Below are positions 8,497 through 17,801 of a DNA stretch of 64,000 nt, one piece after another (position 1 is the stretch's first letter; every line of letters begins with the position of its first letter). The DNA comes from Aureimonas ureilytica DSM 18598 = NBRC 106430. Its GTDB lineage: Bacteria > Pseudomonadota > Alphaproteobacteria > Rhizobiales > Rhizobiaceae. The position numbers were made by a program, and so were the translations under genes. The notes under the pieces were generated by a model, which saw only the letters and a list, made by a program, of their open reading frames with translations, had not been told where the DNA came from and ran no database searches. The stretch spans positions 208,181 to 272,180 of the forward strand of contig NZ_ARQE01000007.1 of NCBI RefSeq assembly GCF_000382705.1, read 5' to 3'.

Positions 8497-9513
8497 ATGA
8501 ACTCCATCAAGTCCAATGCGCTGGAGCCGACGCGCGCGGAGATGCGCGGCCTGTCGCGCTCGCAGGGCGCCCTGCGCCTCCTGCCGGTCTACGGCCTGCC
8601 GATCCTGACGCTGGCGCTGATCCTGCTCTTTGCGATCCTCCTGCCGCGCACCTTCCCGACGCTTCTCAACCTGCGCTCGATCGTCTCGGACAAGTCGATC
8701 ATCGCGCTTCTGGCGCTCGCCGCCATGATCCCGATGACGGCCGGCAAGATCGACCTGACCGTCGGCTACGGCATCGTGCTCTGGCATATCCTGGCGATCT
8801 CGCTGCAGACGGCCTTCGGCATTCCTTGGGTCGTCGCGGTGCTGATCGTGCTGGCGCTGGGAGCCCTGGTCGGCCTCCTCAACGGCCTCCTCGTCGAGGT
8901 CGCGCAGATCGACAGTTTCATCGCGACGCTCGGCATGGGCACCGTGCTCTATGCGCTGGCGCTCTGGTACACCGGCGGGCGGCAGGTCGTGGCGCCCTTG
9001 CCGGAGGGCTTCCTCGCGCTGAACGGGACGATGGTCTTCGGCCTGCCCATCGGCGGCTTCTATGTGCTGGGCCTCGCCGTCTTCCTCTGGCTCGTCCTCG
9101 AATACACGCCCGTCGGCCGCTATCTCTACGCCATCGGCGCCAACCCCAAGGCCGCCGCCCTCAACGGCATCCCGGTGCGCCGCTTCACCATGGCGACTTT
9201 CGTCGCCTCCGGCTTCCTCACGGCGCTGACCGGCGTGCTCCTCGCCTCCAAGCTGCGCATCGGGCAGGCGAGCGTCGGCCTCGAATATCTCCTGCCGGCG
9301 CTGGTCGGCGCCTTTCTCGGCTCGACCACGATCAAGCCCGGCCGCGTCAATGTCTGGGGCACGGTGGTCGGCGTGATCGTTCTGGCGGTCGGCATTTCCG
9401 GCATCCAGCAGTTCGGCGGCTCCTTCTATGTCGAGCCCCTCTTCAACGGCATGACGCTCCTCGTCGCCATCGGCATCGCCGCCTACGCCCAGCGCCGGCG
9501 CGGCGCGAAATGA
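8497..9513 (+). CDS. CUT2 sugar ABC transporter permease
   Basis: A 338-residue, very hydrophobic RbsC-like permease (BPD_transp_2 family), near the usual 320-340. It has about eight to ten membrane segments, the conserved NGLLVEVAQIDSFIATLG stretch and the family loop GANPKAAALNGIPV before the last segments. It forms the inner-membrane channel, probably as a homodimer, with the tandem ATPase 46 bases upstream. GGGAGA precedes the ATG at 8497. Confidence 0.93.
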   Translation: MNSIKSNALEPTRAEMRGLSRSQGALRLLPVYGLPILTLALILLFAILLPRTFPTLLNLRSIVSDKSIIALLALAAMIPMTAGKIDLTVGYGIVLWHILAISLQTAFGIPWVVAVLIVLALGALVGLLNGLLVEVAQIDSFIATLGMGTVLYALALWYTGGRQVVAPLPEGFLALNGTMVFGLPIGGFYVLGLAVFLWLVLEYTPVGRYLYAIGANPKAAALNGIPVRRFTMATFVASGFLTALTGVLLASKLRIGQASVGLEYLLPALVGAFLGSTTIKPGRVNVWGTVVGVIVLAVGISGIQQFGGSFYVEPLFNGMTLLVAIGIAAYAQRRRGAK

Positions 9514-9574
9514 CGCCATTCGCCCGCCGGGAGGAAACGGGCGGGCCGCCATCACCCCAAGGGAGGAACCCCAC

Positions 9575-10675
9575 ATGAAGACGCTTCTCTCCGCCTTGCT
9601 GCTCGGCGGCGCCCTTCTCGTCGCCGCCGCGCCCGGCGCCCGGGCCGACGCGATGGCGGACGCCCAGGCGACCGTGGACAAATACGCCTCGCGCGTCACG
9701 ACCTGGGACGGGCCGACATCAGGCCCGAAGATCGCGGCCGACAAGACGATCGTGGTTCTGGCCGGCGACATGAAGAACGGCGGCATTCTCGGCGTCGTCT
9801 CGGGCATCGAGGAAGCGGCCAAGGCCGCCGGCTGGACGGTCCGCACGATCGACGGCGCGGGCTCGATCTCGGGCCGCACGGCGGCCGTCGGCCAGGGCAT
9901 CGCCCTCAACCCCGACGGGATCGTCGTCGCCGGCTTCGACGCGGTGGAGCAGCAGGCGGGCCTCGAGCAGGCGAAGAACGCCAAGATTCCGATCGTCGCC
10001 TGGCACACGGCGCCCGAGGTCGGCCCCGTCGCCTCGGCCGGCGTCTTCGCCAATGTGACGACCGACCCGATGCAGGTCGCCAAGGCCGCCGCCGACTGGG
10101 CCTATGTCGATGCGAAGGGCAAGCCGGGCGTCGTGATCTTCACCGACTCGACCTACGCGGTCGCCATCGCCAAGGCCGACGCGATGAAGGCGGAGATCGA
10201 AAAGCTCGGCGGCACGGTTGTGGAATATGTCGACACGCCCATCGCCGAGACCTCGACGCGCATGCCGCAGCTCACCACCTCGCTCCTCCAGCGCCATGGC
10301 GAGGCTTGGACGCACTCGCTCGCGATCAACGATCTCTATTTCGACTTCATGGGCCCCTCGCTGGCGGCCGCCGGCATCGCGGGCGACGGCAAGCCGGTGA
10401 ACGTCGCGGCGGGCGACGGCTCGGAATCGGCCTACCAGCGCATTCGCTCCGGCCAGTTCCAGGCCGTCACAGTCGCCGAGCCCTTGAAGCTCCAGGGCTG
10501 GCAGCTGGTGGACGAGTTGAACCGCGCCTTCGCGGGCGAAAAATGGTCCGGCTACGTCTCGCCGCTCCACATCGTCACCAAGGCGAACATCGAGTTCGAC
10601 GGCGGACCGACCAACGCCTTCGACCCCGAGAACGGCTATCGCGACGCCTACAAGACCATCTGGGGCGTGAAGTAA
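9575..10675 (+). CDS. Sugar ABC transporter substrate-binding protein (CUT2 type)
   Basis: A 366-residue periplasmic sugar-binding protein (Peripla_BP_4, RbsB-like). It begins with a clear Sec signal peptide (MKTLLSALLLGGALLVAAA, cleavage near ARA-DA). The mature part has the two alternating lobes expected of type I binding proteins, with IVVLAGDMKNGGILGVVSGI at the first strand and AINDLYFDFMGPSL in the second lobe. GGGAGG lies before the ATG. It follows its permease by 61 bases and completes the importer. The ligand is not known; the shared operator and the downstream lactonase and idonate genes suggest an aldonate or related sugar. Confidence 0.92.
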   Translation: MKTLLSALLLGGALLVAAAPGARADAMADAQATVDKYASRVTTWDGPTSGPKIAADKTIVVLAGDMKNGGILGVVSGIEEAAKAAGWTVRTIDGAGSISGRTAAVGQGIALNPDGIVVAGFDAVEQQAGLEQAKNAKIPIVAWHTAPEVGPVASAGVFANVTTDPMQVAKAAADWAYVDAKGKPGVVIFTDSTYAVAIAKADAMKAEIEKLGGTVVEYVDTPIAETSTRMPQLTTSLLQRHGEAWTHSLAINDLYFDFMGPSLAAAGIAGDGKPVNVAAGDGSESAYQRIRSGQFQAVTVAEPLKLQGWQLVDELNRAFAGEKWSGYVSPLHIVTKANIEFDGGPTNAFDPENGYRDAYKTIWGVK

Positions 10676-10744
10676 CACGGCCACCCGCCCGGCGCGCACG
10701 CTCGCGCCGGGCTTCTCCTCGACCCAACCGATCGGAATGCTCTC

Positions 10745-11083
10745 ATGTTCATCCGCTGCGCCTTCTTTCGCGGCCGCGCCAAGCCCGGCCGCGAGGCCGA
10801 ATTCACCGCTTACGTCCGCGAAAAGCTCGTGCCGCTCTGGACGCGCTTTCCCGGCATCGAGGAAGTGCGGGTCCTGCGCCAGGAGGAGGCCGATGTTTCG
10901 GACCCGCATTTCGAGATGGTGCTGCAGGTCCGCTATCCCTCGCGCGAGGCGATCGAGACGGCGCTCGCCTCCGACGTGCGCTATGAATCCCGCGAGGTGA
11001 CGAAGGGCCTGCTGGAGCTCTACGAGGGCGACATCTTCCACACCGTCTTCCGCGCCGACGATTACGCCCTGCCGACGGACTGA
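10745..11083 (+). CDS. Small dimeric alpha/beta-barrel-like protein (paralogue 1)
   Basis: A 112-residue protein resembling Dabb/ABM-type ferredoxin-fold proteins (beta-alpha-beta-beta-alpha-beta). Visible features are FFRGRAKPGREAEF, LVPLWTRFPGIEEVRVLR and the end DIFHTVFRA. It is clearly related to the 108-residue product at 13146: both share the pattern PG-E-F, L-P-W-PG, VRVLR, YPS-EA and a final H-V-R. No named function is known to me for this group. Its place between a sugar ABC operon and a lactonase suggests a small enzyme or binding protein acting on a sugar acid or lactone, but that is inference only. Confidence 0.65.
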   Translation: MFIRCAFFRGRAKPGREAEFTAYVREKLVPLWTRFPGIEEVRVLRQEEADVSDPHFEMVLQVRYPSREAIETALASDVRYESREVTKGLLELYEGDIFHTVFRADDYALPTD

Positions 11084-11089
11084 ACGCCG

Positions 11090-12004
11090 ATGAGCGAGAC
11101 CTACATCGTCCACGACGACCGCTTCCGCGCCCTCTTCATCGGCCATGCCAGGCTGGAGAGGTTGTGGACCGGCGGGCGCTGGGTGGAAGGGCCGGTGCAT
11201 GTGCCATCAGCCAAATCCGTCCTCTGGTCGGACATTCCGAACGACCGGGTGATGCGCTTCGACGAGTGCGACGGCTCGGTCTCGGTCTTCGAGAGCCCCT
11301 GCGGCTATCAAAACGGCCATACGCTGGACTTGGCAGGCCGCGTCGTCGCCTGCGAGCATGGCGGGCGGCGCGTCTCGCGGCTGGGTCATGACGGCGTCTG
11401 GCGCAGCCTCGTCTCGCATGTAGGAACCAAGCGCCTCAATTCGCCGAACGACGTCGTGGTGAAGCGCGACGGCACGGTCTGGTTCTCCGACCCGACCTAC
11501 GGCATCGACAGCCATTACGAGGGCCATCGCGCCCCGTCCGAGATCGGCGCCTCCAACGTCTACCGGCTCGACCCCGAAACGGGCGAGGCGACGGCCGTCG
11601 TCACCGACATGCTGAAGCCCAACGGGCTCTGCTTCTCGCCGGACGAGACGATCCTCTATGTCTCCGAGACGGGCCGCACGCACGATCCGGCCTGCGAGCC
11701 GGCGATCCGGGCCTATCCGGTTCGGGACGGGCGGACGCTGGGGGAGGGGCGTCTCTTCGCGCGCTCGCCGAGCGGCTTCTTCGACGGGTTCCGCTGCGAC
11801 ACGGCGGGCAATATCTGGGCCTCCAACGCCGACGCGGTCTGCGTCTATGCACCGGATGGCACACATATCGGCTCGATCCCGGTGGAGGAGATGGTCTCCA
11901 ATCTCTGCTTCGGCGGCGCGAAGAAGAACCGCCTCTACATCACCGCGCAGACCTCGCTCTACGCGATCTATGTCAACGCGCATGGGGACGGCTGGCGGGA
12001 TTGA
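11090..12004 (+). CDS. SMP-30/gluconolactonase family lactonase
   Basis: A 304-residue six-bladed beta-propeller of the SMP-30/gluconolactonase/LRE family. Metal-site signatures are visible: the EGP motif in GRWVEGPVHVP (Glu ligand), LNSPNDVVVKRDGTVWFSDP (Asn/Asp ligands) and KPNGLCFSPDETILYVSE. It has no signal peptide, so it acts in the cytoplasm. It should hydrolyse an aldonolactone to the free acid, which fits the idonate/gluconate genes just downstream. It lies six bases after the small barrel protein in the same operon. Substrate is inferred from context. Confidence 0.9.
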   Translation: MSETYIVHDDRFRALFIGHARLERLWTGGRWVEGPVHVPSAKSVLWSDIPNDRVMRFDECDGSVSVFESPCGYQNGHTLDLAGRVVACEHGGRRVSRLGHDGVWRSLVSHVGTKRLNSPNDVVVKRDGTVWFSDPTYGIDSHYEGHRAPSEIGASNVYRLDPETGEATAVVTDMLKPNGLCFSPDETILYVSETGRTHDPACEPAIRAYPVRDGRTLGEGRLFARSPSGFFDGFRCDTAGNIWASNADAVCVYAPDGTHIGSIPVEEMVSNLCFGGAKKNRLYITAQTSLYAIYVNAHGDGWRD

Positions 12005-12049
12005 GCCGCCGGCGAAGCAAACAAGCCCTTTCCAAATCCACTCACATTT

Positions 12050-12061
12050 GTTACCGATAAC
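12050..12061. promoter_or_regulatory. LacI/GntR-type operator 2
   Basis: GTTACCGATAAC differs by one base from operator 1 and is extended by T and A to a 14-base near-palindrome. It sits 45 bases before the idnD start, so idnD and the genes after it probably form a second transcription block under the same repressor. Confidence 0.7.
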
Positions 12062-12106
12062 AGTGACGACGCGGCCCGGGAGAGTCGCACCAAGGAGACC
12101 GAACCC

Positions 12107-13144
12107 ATGCGCGCCGCCGTGATCCATGCCGCCAAGGACCTGCGCCTCGACGAGCGCCCCGAGCCGACGCTTGGGCCCGGCGACGTTCTCGTGCGCTTCG
12201 GGGCGGGCGGCATCTGCGGCTCGGACCTGTCCTACTGGGGCAAGGGGCGCGTCGGCGACTTCGCGTTGCGCGAACCCCTCGTGCTCGGCCACGAGGTGGC
12301 GGGCGAGATTGAGGCGCTGGGCGAGGGGGTCTCGGGCCTCGCGATCGGCCAGCGCGTCGCGATCAACCCGAGCCGACCCTGCCTCCATTGCGACTACTGC
12401 CGCGCCGGGCGCTCCAATCTCTGCCGCAACATGCGCTTCTTCGGCTCGGCGGCGATGTTTCCGCATGTGCAGGGCGGCTTTGCCGAGCGCTTCACCTGCC
12501 GCGCCGACCAGGCGGTGCCGGTGCCGCCCGACATGCCGCTCGCCAAGGCCGCGCTCGCCGAACCGCTCTCGGTCGCGATCCACGGCCTCACCCGCGCGGG
12601 CGATCTCTTGGGCAAGCGCGTTCTCATCACCGGCGCGGGGCCGATCGGCATGCTCCTGACGCTCGCCGTGCGCCATGCCGGCGCGAGCTTCGTGGCGGTC
12701 ACCGACCTCGTGGACGAGCCGCTGGCGCTGGCGGCCCGAGCGGGTGCGGACGAGACGATCAACGTCGCGACCGCCCCGGAGCGGCTCGTCGCGTTCGAGG
12801 CCAACAAGGGCTCCTTCGACGTCGGCTTCGAGGCGACGGGCGCGCCGCCCGCGCTCGCCTCCCTGGTGCGCGCGATCCGTCCGGGCGGGCGCATCGTGCA
12901 GCTCGGCATGATGCCGCCGGGCGAGGTCGGTGTTCTCGTCAACGTCCTGATGGCGCAGGAGATCGACCTCGTCGGCGCCTTCCGCTTCTGCGAGGAGTTC
13001 CACACCGCCGTCGACTGGCTGGCGAACGACCGGATCGACGTGAAGCCGGTCATGTCCGCCGAGATGCCGATGAGCGAGCTCGGCCCCGCCTTCGAGATGG
13101 CGGCCGACCGCAAACGCGCCATCAAGGTGCATCTGCATTTTTGA
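12107..13144 (+). CDS. idnD: L-idonate 5-dehydrogenase (zinc alcohol dehydrogenase family)
   Basis: A 345-residue zinc-dependent medium-chain dehydrogenase that oxidises L-idonate to 5-keto-D-gluconate. Catalytic zinc ligands lie in GGICGSDLSYWGKGRVGDF and GHEVAGEIE; the structural zinc Cys cluster is in CLHCDYCRAGRSNLC. The nucleotide fold has GAGPIG. Several stretches resemble E. coli IdnD as I remember it: AINPSRPC, NMRFFGSAAMFPHVQGGF and GAFRFCEEFHTAVDWLAN. These are far more specific than general ADH signatures. AAGGAG precedes the ATG. The next step in the pathway is encoded by idnO in the same locus. Confidence 0.92.
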   Translation: MRAAVIHAAKDLRLDERPEPTLGPGDVLVRFGAGGICGSDLSYWGKGRVGDFALREPLVLGHEVAGEIEALGEGVSGLAIGQRVAINPSRPCLHCDYCRAGRSNLCRNMRFFGSAAMFPHVQGGFAERFTCRADQAVPVPPDMPLAKAALAEPLSVAIHGLTRAGDLLGKRVLITGAGPIGMLLTLAVRHAGASFVAVTDLVDEPLALAARAGADETINVATAPERLVAFEANKGSFDVGFEATGAPPALASLVRAIRPGGRIVQLGMMPPGEVGVLVNVLMAQEIDLVGAFRFCEEFHTAVDWLANDRIDVKPVMSAEMPMSELGPAFEMAADRKRAIKVHLHF

Positions 13145-13145
13145 C

Positions 13146-13472
13146 ATGACCATCCACACGCGCAGCGCCCTCTTCGAGGGCACGATCCGCCCCGGCTGCG
13201 AGGAGGCCTTCTACGGCCTCGTCATGGCCGAGCTGATGCCGGTCTGGCAGGCGATGCCGGGGGCGCTCGCCGTGCGCGTATTGCGCACCGAGCGGCGCGA
13301 GGACGGGGCGCCCGCGCTCGTTCTGGTGCAGGAGATCGACTATCCCTCGGCCGAGGCCGTGGCGGAAGCCGAGGTCTCGCCGGTGCGGGCGCGCGGGGCG
13401 CCGGTCATGGAAAAGCTCATGACGCTCTTCGACGGAACGCTCCGCCATATCGTCTACCGCCGCCTCGCCTGA
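13146..13472 (+). CDS. Small dimeric alpha/beta-barrel-like protein (paralogue 2)
   Basis: A 108-residue protein that starts one base after the idnD stop, so it is almost certainly cotranslated with it. It is a diverged paralogue of the product at 10745: ALFEGTIRPGCEEAF, ELMPVWQAMPGALAVRVLR, IDYPSAEAV and the ending TLRHIVYRRLA line up along the whole length. A ferredoxin-like dimeric barrel fold is likely. Its function is not known. Tight linkage to idnD suggests a role with L-idonate or 5-ketogluconate. Confidence 0.65.
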   Translation: MTIHTRSALFEGTIRPGCEEAFYGLVMAELMPVWQAMPGALAVRVLRTERREDGAPALVLVQEIDYPSAEAVAEAEVSPVRARGAPVMEKLMTLFDGTLRHIVYRRLA

Positions 13473-13505
13473 GGCGGCCCGGCCGATCCTTGAAAGAGAA
13501 CGACG

Positions 13506-14579
13506 ATGGCCCGACAGAAGAAGGCCGGCCTGCCTGCCGAGGCCCCGACCAAGCCCACGATGCGGGACGTCTCGAAGCTTGCCGGCGTCTCCACCATGAC
13601 GGTGAGCCGGGTGCTGGCCGACCCCTCGATCGTCGCGCCCGAGACGCGCGAGCGCGTCATGCGGGCGGTGGACCAGCTCGGCTATGTCCCGGATCTCGTC
13701 GCCGGCTCGCTCTCCTCGCGCCGCACCAACTTCGTCGGGCTGATCCTGCCGACGCTGACCAATTCCAACTTCGCCGACACCGCGCAGGGTCTCGCGGAAG
13801 CCTTGGGGGCGAGCTACCAGCTCCTCATCGGCTACACGCTTTATCAGGCGGGCGAGGAGGAGCGGCTGGTGCGCTCGCTTCTGGCGCGCCGTCCGCAGGG
13901 CATCGTCGTCGCCGGCACGCTGCACACCGCCTCGACGCGGCGGATGCTGATGAATGCCGGCATCCCGGTCATCGAAATCTGGGACGCGCCCTCGGCCCCG
14001 CTCGACCGCGCCGTCGGCTTCTCCAATTTCGAGGCGGGCCGCGCCGCCGCGCGCCATCTCCTCTCGTTGGGGCTCCGGCGCATCGCCGCCATCGGCTCGG
14101 AGGCGGAAGGGGACGTGCGCGACGCGCGCGGCGAGGCGCGCCTGCAGGGCTTTGCCGCCGTCCTCAAGGAGGAGGGCGTCGAGACCGGCGTCATCCTGCG
14201 CCACGGCGCGGCGCCCGTCTCCTACGCCCACGGCGCGGCGGCGATGAAGCTGCTTCTCGCCGAAAGGCCGGATGTCGAGGGCGTCTTCGCCGTGTCGGAC
14301 GGTTCGGCCTTCGGCGCGCTGATGGAGTGCCGAAGGCAGGGGATCGACGTGCCCGGCCGCCTCAGCCTCATGGGCTTCGGCGATTTCGAGCTCGGCCGTG
14401 AATGCGAGCCGGCGATCTCCACCATCCGCGTCGATGCCAAGGGCATCGGCACCAAGGCGGGCGAACTCCTGCGCGAGCTCTTCGACGGCCGGGGTGCGGA
14501 CCTCCCACCCTCGATCGATCTCGGCATCGAGGTCGTGCCGCGCGGCACCACCGCCGCGCCGCGTCGCCACGCCCCCTGA
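13506..14579 (+). CDS. LacI family regulator, GntR/IdnR-like
   Basis: A 357-residue LacI-family repressor. The DNA-binding domain follows a basic leader: [20 protein letters not shown] (about residues 18-37), then a hinge helix near [19 protein letters not shown]. The effector domain is the type I binding-protein fold. The sequence resembles the GntR/IdnR branch that senses gluconate or 5-ketogluconate in enterobacteria, whose operators (GTTAC/TCGGTAAC-like, from memory) resemble the three palindromes in this locus. It sits within the block controlled by operator 2, implying autoregulation. Which sugar acid is the inducer is inference. Confidence 0.9.
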   Translation: MARQKKAGLPAEAPTKPTMRDVSKLAGVSTMTVSRVLADPSIVAPETRERVMRAVDQLGYVPDLVAGSLSSRRTNFVGLILPTLTNSNFADTAQGLAEALGASYQLLIGYTLYQAGEEERLVRSLLARRPQGIVVAGTLHTASTRRMLMNAGIPVIEIWDAPSAPLDRAVGFSNFEAGRAAARHLLSLGLRRIAAIGSEAEGDVRDARGEARLQGFAAVLKEEGVETGVILRHGAAPVSYAHGAAAMKLLLAERPDVEGVFAVSDGSAFGALMECRRQGIDVPGRLSLMGFGDFELGRECEPAISTIRVDAKGIGTKAGELLRELFDGRGADLPPSIDLGIEVVPRGTTAAPRRHAP

Positions 14580-14606
14580 ACTCCACAGTTTTCGAGAGAG
14601 ACCATC

Positions 14607-15491
14607 ATGAGCCAAACGCGCATCGGCGTCGTCGGAGTGGGCGTCATGGGGAGCGCCATCGCGGGCCGCTTCCTGGAGACGGGGCACAGGGTCACGCTCC
14701 GGGATCGCGACCCCGAGAAGACCGCGCCGCTGGCGGCCAGGGGCGCGGGTGTCGCGGCCGGCATGGGAGACCTCGTGGCTTCGAGCGACGTCGTCATCCT
14801 CAGCCTCAACACGGCCGAGATCGTCGAGGCCGTGGTGTTCGGCGAGGACGGGCTGGCCGCCCATGTGCGGCCGGACCTTCTTCTGATCGACATGTCCTCG
14901 ACCGACCCGAAGGCCACCGCCGAGATGGCGGCGCGCCTGCGCGCCGAGACGGGCATGGGCTGGGTGGACGCGCCGCTGTCCGGCGGCGCGCCGGCGGCAA
15001 CGCAAGGCCGGCTGACCCTGATGATGGGCGGCGAGGAAGGGGAAGTCGAGCGCGCGAAGGGCGTCCTCTCGGCGGTCGCGGCCAACATGACCCATATGGG
15101 GCCATCAGGCGCGGGGCAGACGACGAAGCTCATCAATCAGGTGCTCTGCGCCTGCAATTTCATGGCCGTGGCCGAAGCCACGCGCCTCGCGCTCGATGCC
15201 GGCGTCGATGCCGAGCGCATCCCCGCGGCGCTGGCCGGCGGGCGCGCCGACAGCCGCATCCTGCAGGAATTCATGGGCAAGATGGCCCGTTTCGACCTGA
15301 CACCGACCGGGCGGATCGACAACATGCTGAAGGATCTCGAGGCGACGCAGCGCTTCTCGATGGGCCTGCGCACGCCGATGCCGCTCACCAACCTCATCGC
15401 CGACCTCCACCGCATGATGGTCGCTGCCGGCATCGGCCACGAGGACAGCGCGGCCTATATGAAACTCTTCGATTTCGGAAAGGCGCAGTGA
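14607..15491 (+). CDS. NAD(P)-dependent beta-hydroxyacid dehydrogenase (3-HIBADH/GarR family)
   Basis: A 294-residue beta-hydroxyacid dehydrogenase. Family motifs are complete: nucleotide fold [14 protein letters not shown], substrate loop [14 protein letters not shown], catalytic Lys in [11 protein letters not shown] (about residue 172), and a C-terminal helix with [12 protein letters not shown]. It would oxidise or reduce a beta-hydroxy acid such as tartronate semialdehyde/glycerate or a sugar-derived acid. Its stop overlaps the start of the following SDR gene by one base. The core idonate route does not need it, so it may serve a further sugar acid. Confidence 0.88.
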   Translation: MSQTRIGVVGVGVMGSAIAGRFLETGHRVTLRDRDPEKTAPLAARGAGVAAGMGDLVASSDVVILSLNTAEIVEAVVFGEDGLAAHVRPDLLLIDMSSTDPKATAEMAARLRAETGMGWVDAPLSGGAPAATQGRLTLMMGGEEGEVERAKGVLSAVAANMTHMGPSGAGQTTKLINQVLCACNFMAVAEATRLALDAGVDAERIPAALAGGRADSRILQEFMGKMARFDLTPTGRIDNMLKDLEATQRFSMGLRTPMPLTNLIADLHRMMVAAGIGHEDSAAYMKLFDFGKAQ

Positions 15492-16252
15492 TGGAACAGA
15501 ACCCCCCAAGACGCGGCGTCGCGATCGTCACGGGCGCGGGCAGCGGCATCGGGCGCGCCTCGGCGCTGGCTCTGGCAAGCGAGGGCTGGCGCGTCGTCCT
15601 GGCCGGTCGGCGGCGCGAGGCGCTGGAGGAAACGGCGGCGCTGGCGGGCGGGACTGAGACGCTGGTCGTGCCGACCGACGTGACCGTGGAAGGCGATGTC
15701 GCCGCCCTGTTCGACGGGGCCGTCGCGCACTTCGGCCGCGTCGATTTCGTCTTCAACAATGCCGGCACCAACACATCCGCCGTGCCGATGGACGAATTGC
15801 CCGTGTCCGAATGGACGCGCGTCGTCTCGGCCAATCTGACCGGCGTGTTCCTGTGCATGCGCGAGGCCTTCCGCGTCATGAAGCGGCAGGAGCCGGGGGG
15901 CGGGCGCATCGTCAACAACGGCTCGATCTCCTCGCAGGTGCCTCGGCCCTATTCGGCGCCCTATACCGCCACCAAGCATGGCGTGACGGGTCTCACCAAG
16001 TCAGGCTCGCTCGACGGGCGCGCCCATAACATCGCGGTCGGCCAGATCGACATCGGCAATGTCGCCTCCGACATGACGAGCCGCATGGGGGGAGGCGTGC
16101 TCCAGGCCCATGGCGGCATCGCGCCCGAGCCCGTCATGGCGATGGAGAATGTCGCGCGCAGCATCGTCCTCATGGCCTCGCTGCCGCCGGAAGCCAATGT
16201 CTTCCAGATGACGGTGATGGCGTCCGACATGCCCTTCGTCGGGCGCGGCTGA
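15491..16252 (+). CDS. SDR family NAD(P)-dependent oxidoreductase
   Basis: A 253-residue classical short-chain dehydrogenase. It has the cofactor motif TGAGSGIG, the NNAG stretch ([11 protein letters not shown]), the active-site Ser in [10 protein letters not shown] and YTATK as Tyr-x-x-x-Lys. The C-terminal region ([17 protein letters not shown]) replaces the usual VNxxxPG motif and is typical of one SDR subgroup. The ATG at 15491 shares a base with the previous stop, so the two are translationally coupled. The substrate is probably a sugar acid or keto-sugar; it is distinct from idnO at 17802. Confidence 0.88.
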   Translation: MEQNPPRRGVAIVTGAGSGIGRASALALASEGWRVVLAGRRREALEETAALAGGTETLVVPTDVTVEGDVAALFDGAVAHFGRVDFVFNNAGTNTSAVPMDELPVSEWTRVVSANLTGVFLCMREAFRVMKRQEPGGGRIVNNGSISSQVPRPYSAPYTATKHGVTGLTKSGSLDGRAHNIAVGQIDIGNVASDMTSRMGGGVLQAHGGIAPEPVMAMENVARSIVLMASLPPEANVFQMTVMASDMPFVGRG

Positions 16253-16286
16253 CCTTTTTCCCAACACAACAGACTGGAGCTTCGCC

Positions 16287-17714
16287 ATGAGCGAGCGCAC
16301 CGCCGATCTCGGCGTTCTGGGCATGGGCACGATGGGCGCGAGCCTCGCGCTGAACTTCGCCGACAATGGCGGCTTCACGGTCGCTCTTGGCAATCGCACG
16401 GTGGAAAAGGCCTATGGCGTACGGGACGAGAACCCGGAGCTGGCCGCCCGCCTCGTGCCGACGGACTCGATCGAGCATTTCGTCTCCACCCTCAAGAGCC
16501 CGCGCGTCGTCGTCCTGATGGTGAATGCCGGAAAGCCGGTGGACGACCAGATGGCGCTCGTCCTGCCGCATCTCGAACTGGGCGACATCCTGATCGACGC
16601 CGGCAATGCCGATTTCAACGACACGGTGCGCCGCGAGGCACAAGTGAAGCCGACCGGCATCCATTTCGTGGGCATGGGCGTGTCGGGCGGCGAGGTCGGC
16701 GCGCGCCACGGGCCGTCCATCATGGTGGGCGGCGACAAGGCGGTCTGGGAGCGGCTGAAACCCCTCCTGGAGCCGATCTCCGCCAAGTTCGACAACACGC
16801 CCTGCGTCGACTGGCTGGGGCCGGACGGCGCGGGCCATTTCGTCAAGACCATCCACAACGGCATCGAATATGCCGACATGCAGATGATCGCCGAAATCTA
16901 CGGCATCCTGCGCGATGCGGTCGGCCTCCAGCCGCAAGAGATGGCCGACATCTTCGCCGACTGGAACCGGCGCGATCTCCAGTCCTACCTGATCGAGATT
17001 TCCGCGCTCGTGCTGGCCGAGCGCGACCCGGACACGGGCGGGGCGCTGGTCGATCTCATCGTAGACGAGGCCGGCCAGAAGGGGACGGGACGCTGGTCCG
17101 TCATCGAGGCGCAGAAGCTCGGCATCGGCGCGACCACGCTCGAAGCCGCCGTTTCGGCGCGCGGCGTCTCCTCGCGCCGGCAGGAACGGGCCGAGGCCGC
17201 GCGTATCTTCGGCAACGTGACCACGGCGCGCGCCGAGTTCCACGCCGACCATGACGGGCTGGCCGAGCTGGAACACGCGCTGGTGACGGCCAAGATCATC
17301 GCCTATGCGCAGGGCTATGCGACGCTCGCCGAGGCCTCCAGAGAATTCTCCTGGAACCTGCCGCTCGGCGAAATCGCGCGCATCTGGCGGGCCGGCTGCA
17401 TCATCCGCTCGCGCTTCCTCGACGACATCACGCGCGCCTACGAGGCCGGGGACGTCGTCAATCTCCTGCACGCGCCGAGCTTCACCGCGCGTATCGAGGC
17501 GGGGCAGGAGTCGCTGCGGCGCACCGTCGCCAAGGCGGCGCTGGCGGGCATTCCGGTGCCCGCGCTCTCGGCCGCGCTCGCCTATTTCGACGACTACCGC
17601 CGGGCGCGCGGCACCACCAACCTGACGCAGGGCCAGCGCGATCTCTTCGGCGCGCACACGTTCCGCCGGCTCGATCGCGAGGGCGTCTTCCACCACCGCT
17701 GGCCGCAGGCCTGA
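16287..17714 (+). CDS. gnd: 6-phosphogluconate dehydrogenase, decarboxylating
   Basis: A 475-residue enzyme, the normal length for the long NADP-type 6PGDH. It oxidatively decarboxylates 6-phosphogluconate to ribulose-5-phosphate. Visible signatures: nucleotide-binding GVLGMGTMGASLALNFAD, the FVGMGVSGGEVGARHGPS substrate loop, the catalytic HFVKTIHNGIEYADMQ (Lys and HNGIEY), and the C-terminal phosphate-binding tail with QGQRDLFGAHTFRR. All expected catalytic residues are present. Within this locus it finishes the idonate-gluconate route into the pentose phosphate pathway. Confidence 0.95.
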   Translation: MSERTADLGVLGMGTMGASLALNFADNGGFTVALGNRTVEKAYGVRDENPELAARLVPTDSIEHFVSTLKSPRVVVLMVNAGKPVDDQMALVLPHLELGDILIDAGNADFNDTVRREAQVKPTGIHFVGMGVSGGEVGARHGPSIMVGGDKAVWERLKPLLEPISAKFDNTPCVDWLGPDGAGHFVKTIHNGIEYADMQMIAEIYGILRDAVGLQPQEMADIFADWNRRDLQSYLIEISALVLAERDPDTGGALVDLIVDEAGQKGTGRWSVIEAQKLGIGATTLEAAVSARGVSSRRQERAEAARIFGNVTTARAEFHADHDGLAELEHALVTAKIIAYAQGYATLAEASREFSWNLPLGEIARIWRAGCIIRSRFLDDITRAYEAGDVVNLLHAPSFTARIEAGQESLRRTVAKAALAGIPVPALSAALAYFDDYRRARGTTNLTQGQRDLFGAHTFRRLDREGVFHHRWPQA

Positions 17715-17756
17715 CACCCCCGTGCGCGATCACGCTCGCGTGAATCGACTTGCGGT

Positions 17757-17768
17757 GTTATCGGTATC
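17757..17768. promoter_or_regulatory. LacI/GntR-type operator 3
   Basis: GTTATCGGTATC, flanked to give TGTTATCGGTATCA, 33 bases before the idnO start. It keeps the core of operators 1 and 2 with one mismatch in the right arm. It marks idnO and the PAAT transporter genes as a third block of the same regulon. Confidence 0.68.
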
Positions 17769-17801
17769 ATGTAAGCTGACAGTGTAGGGGAAGGGGGAAT
17801 C

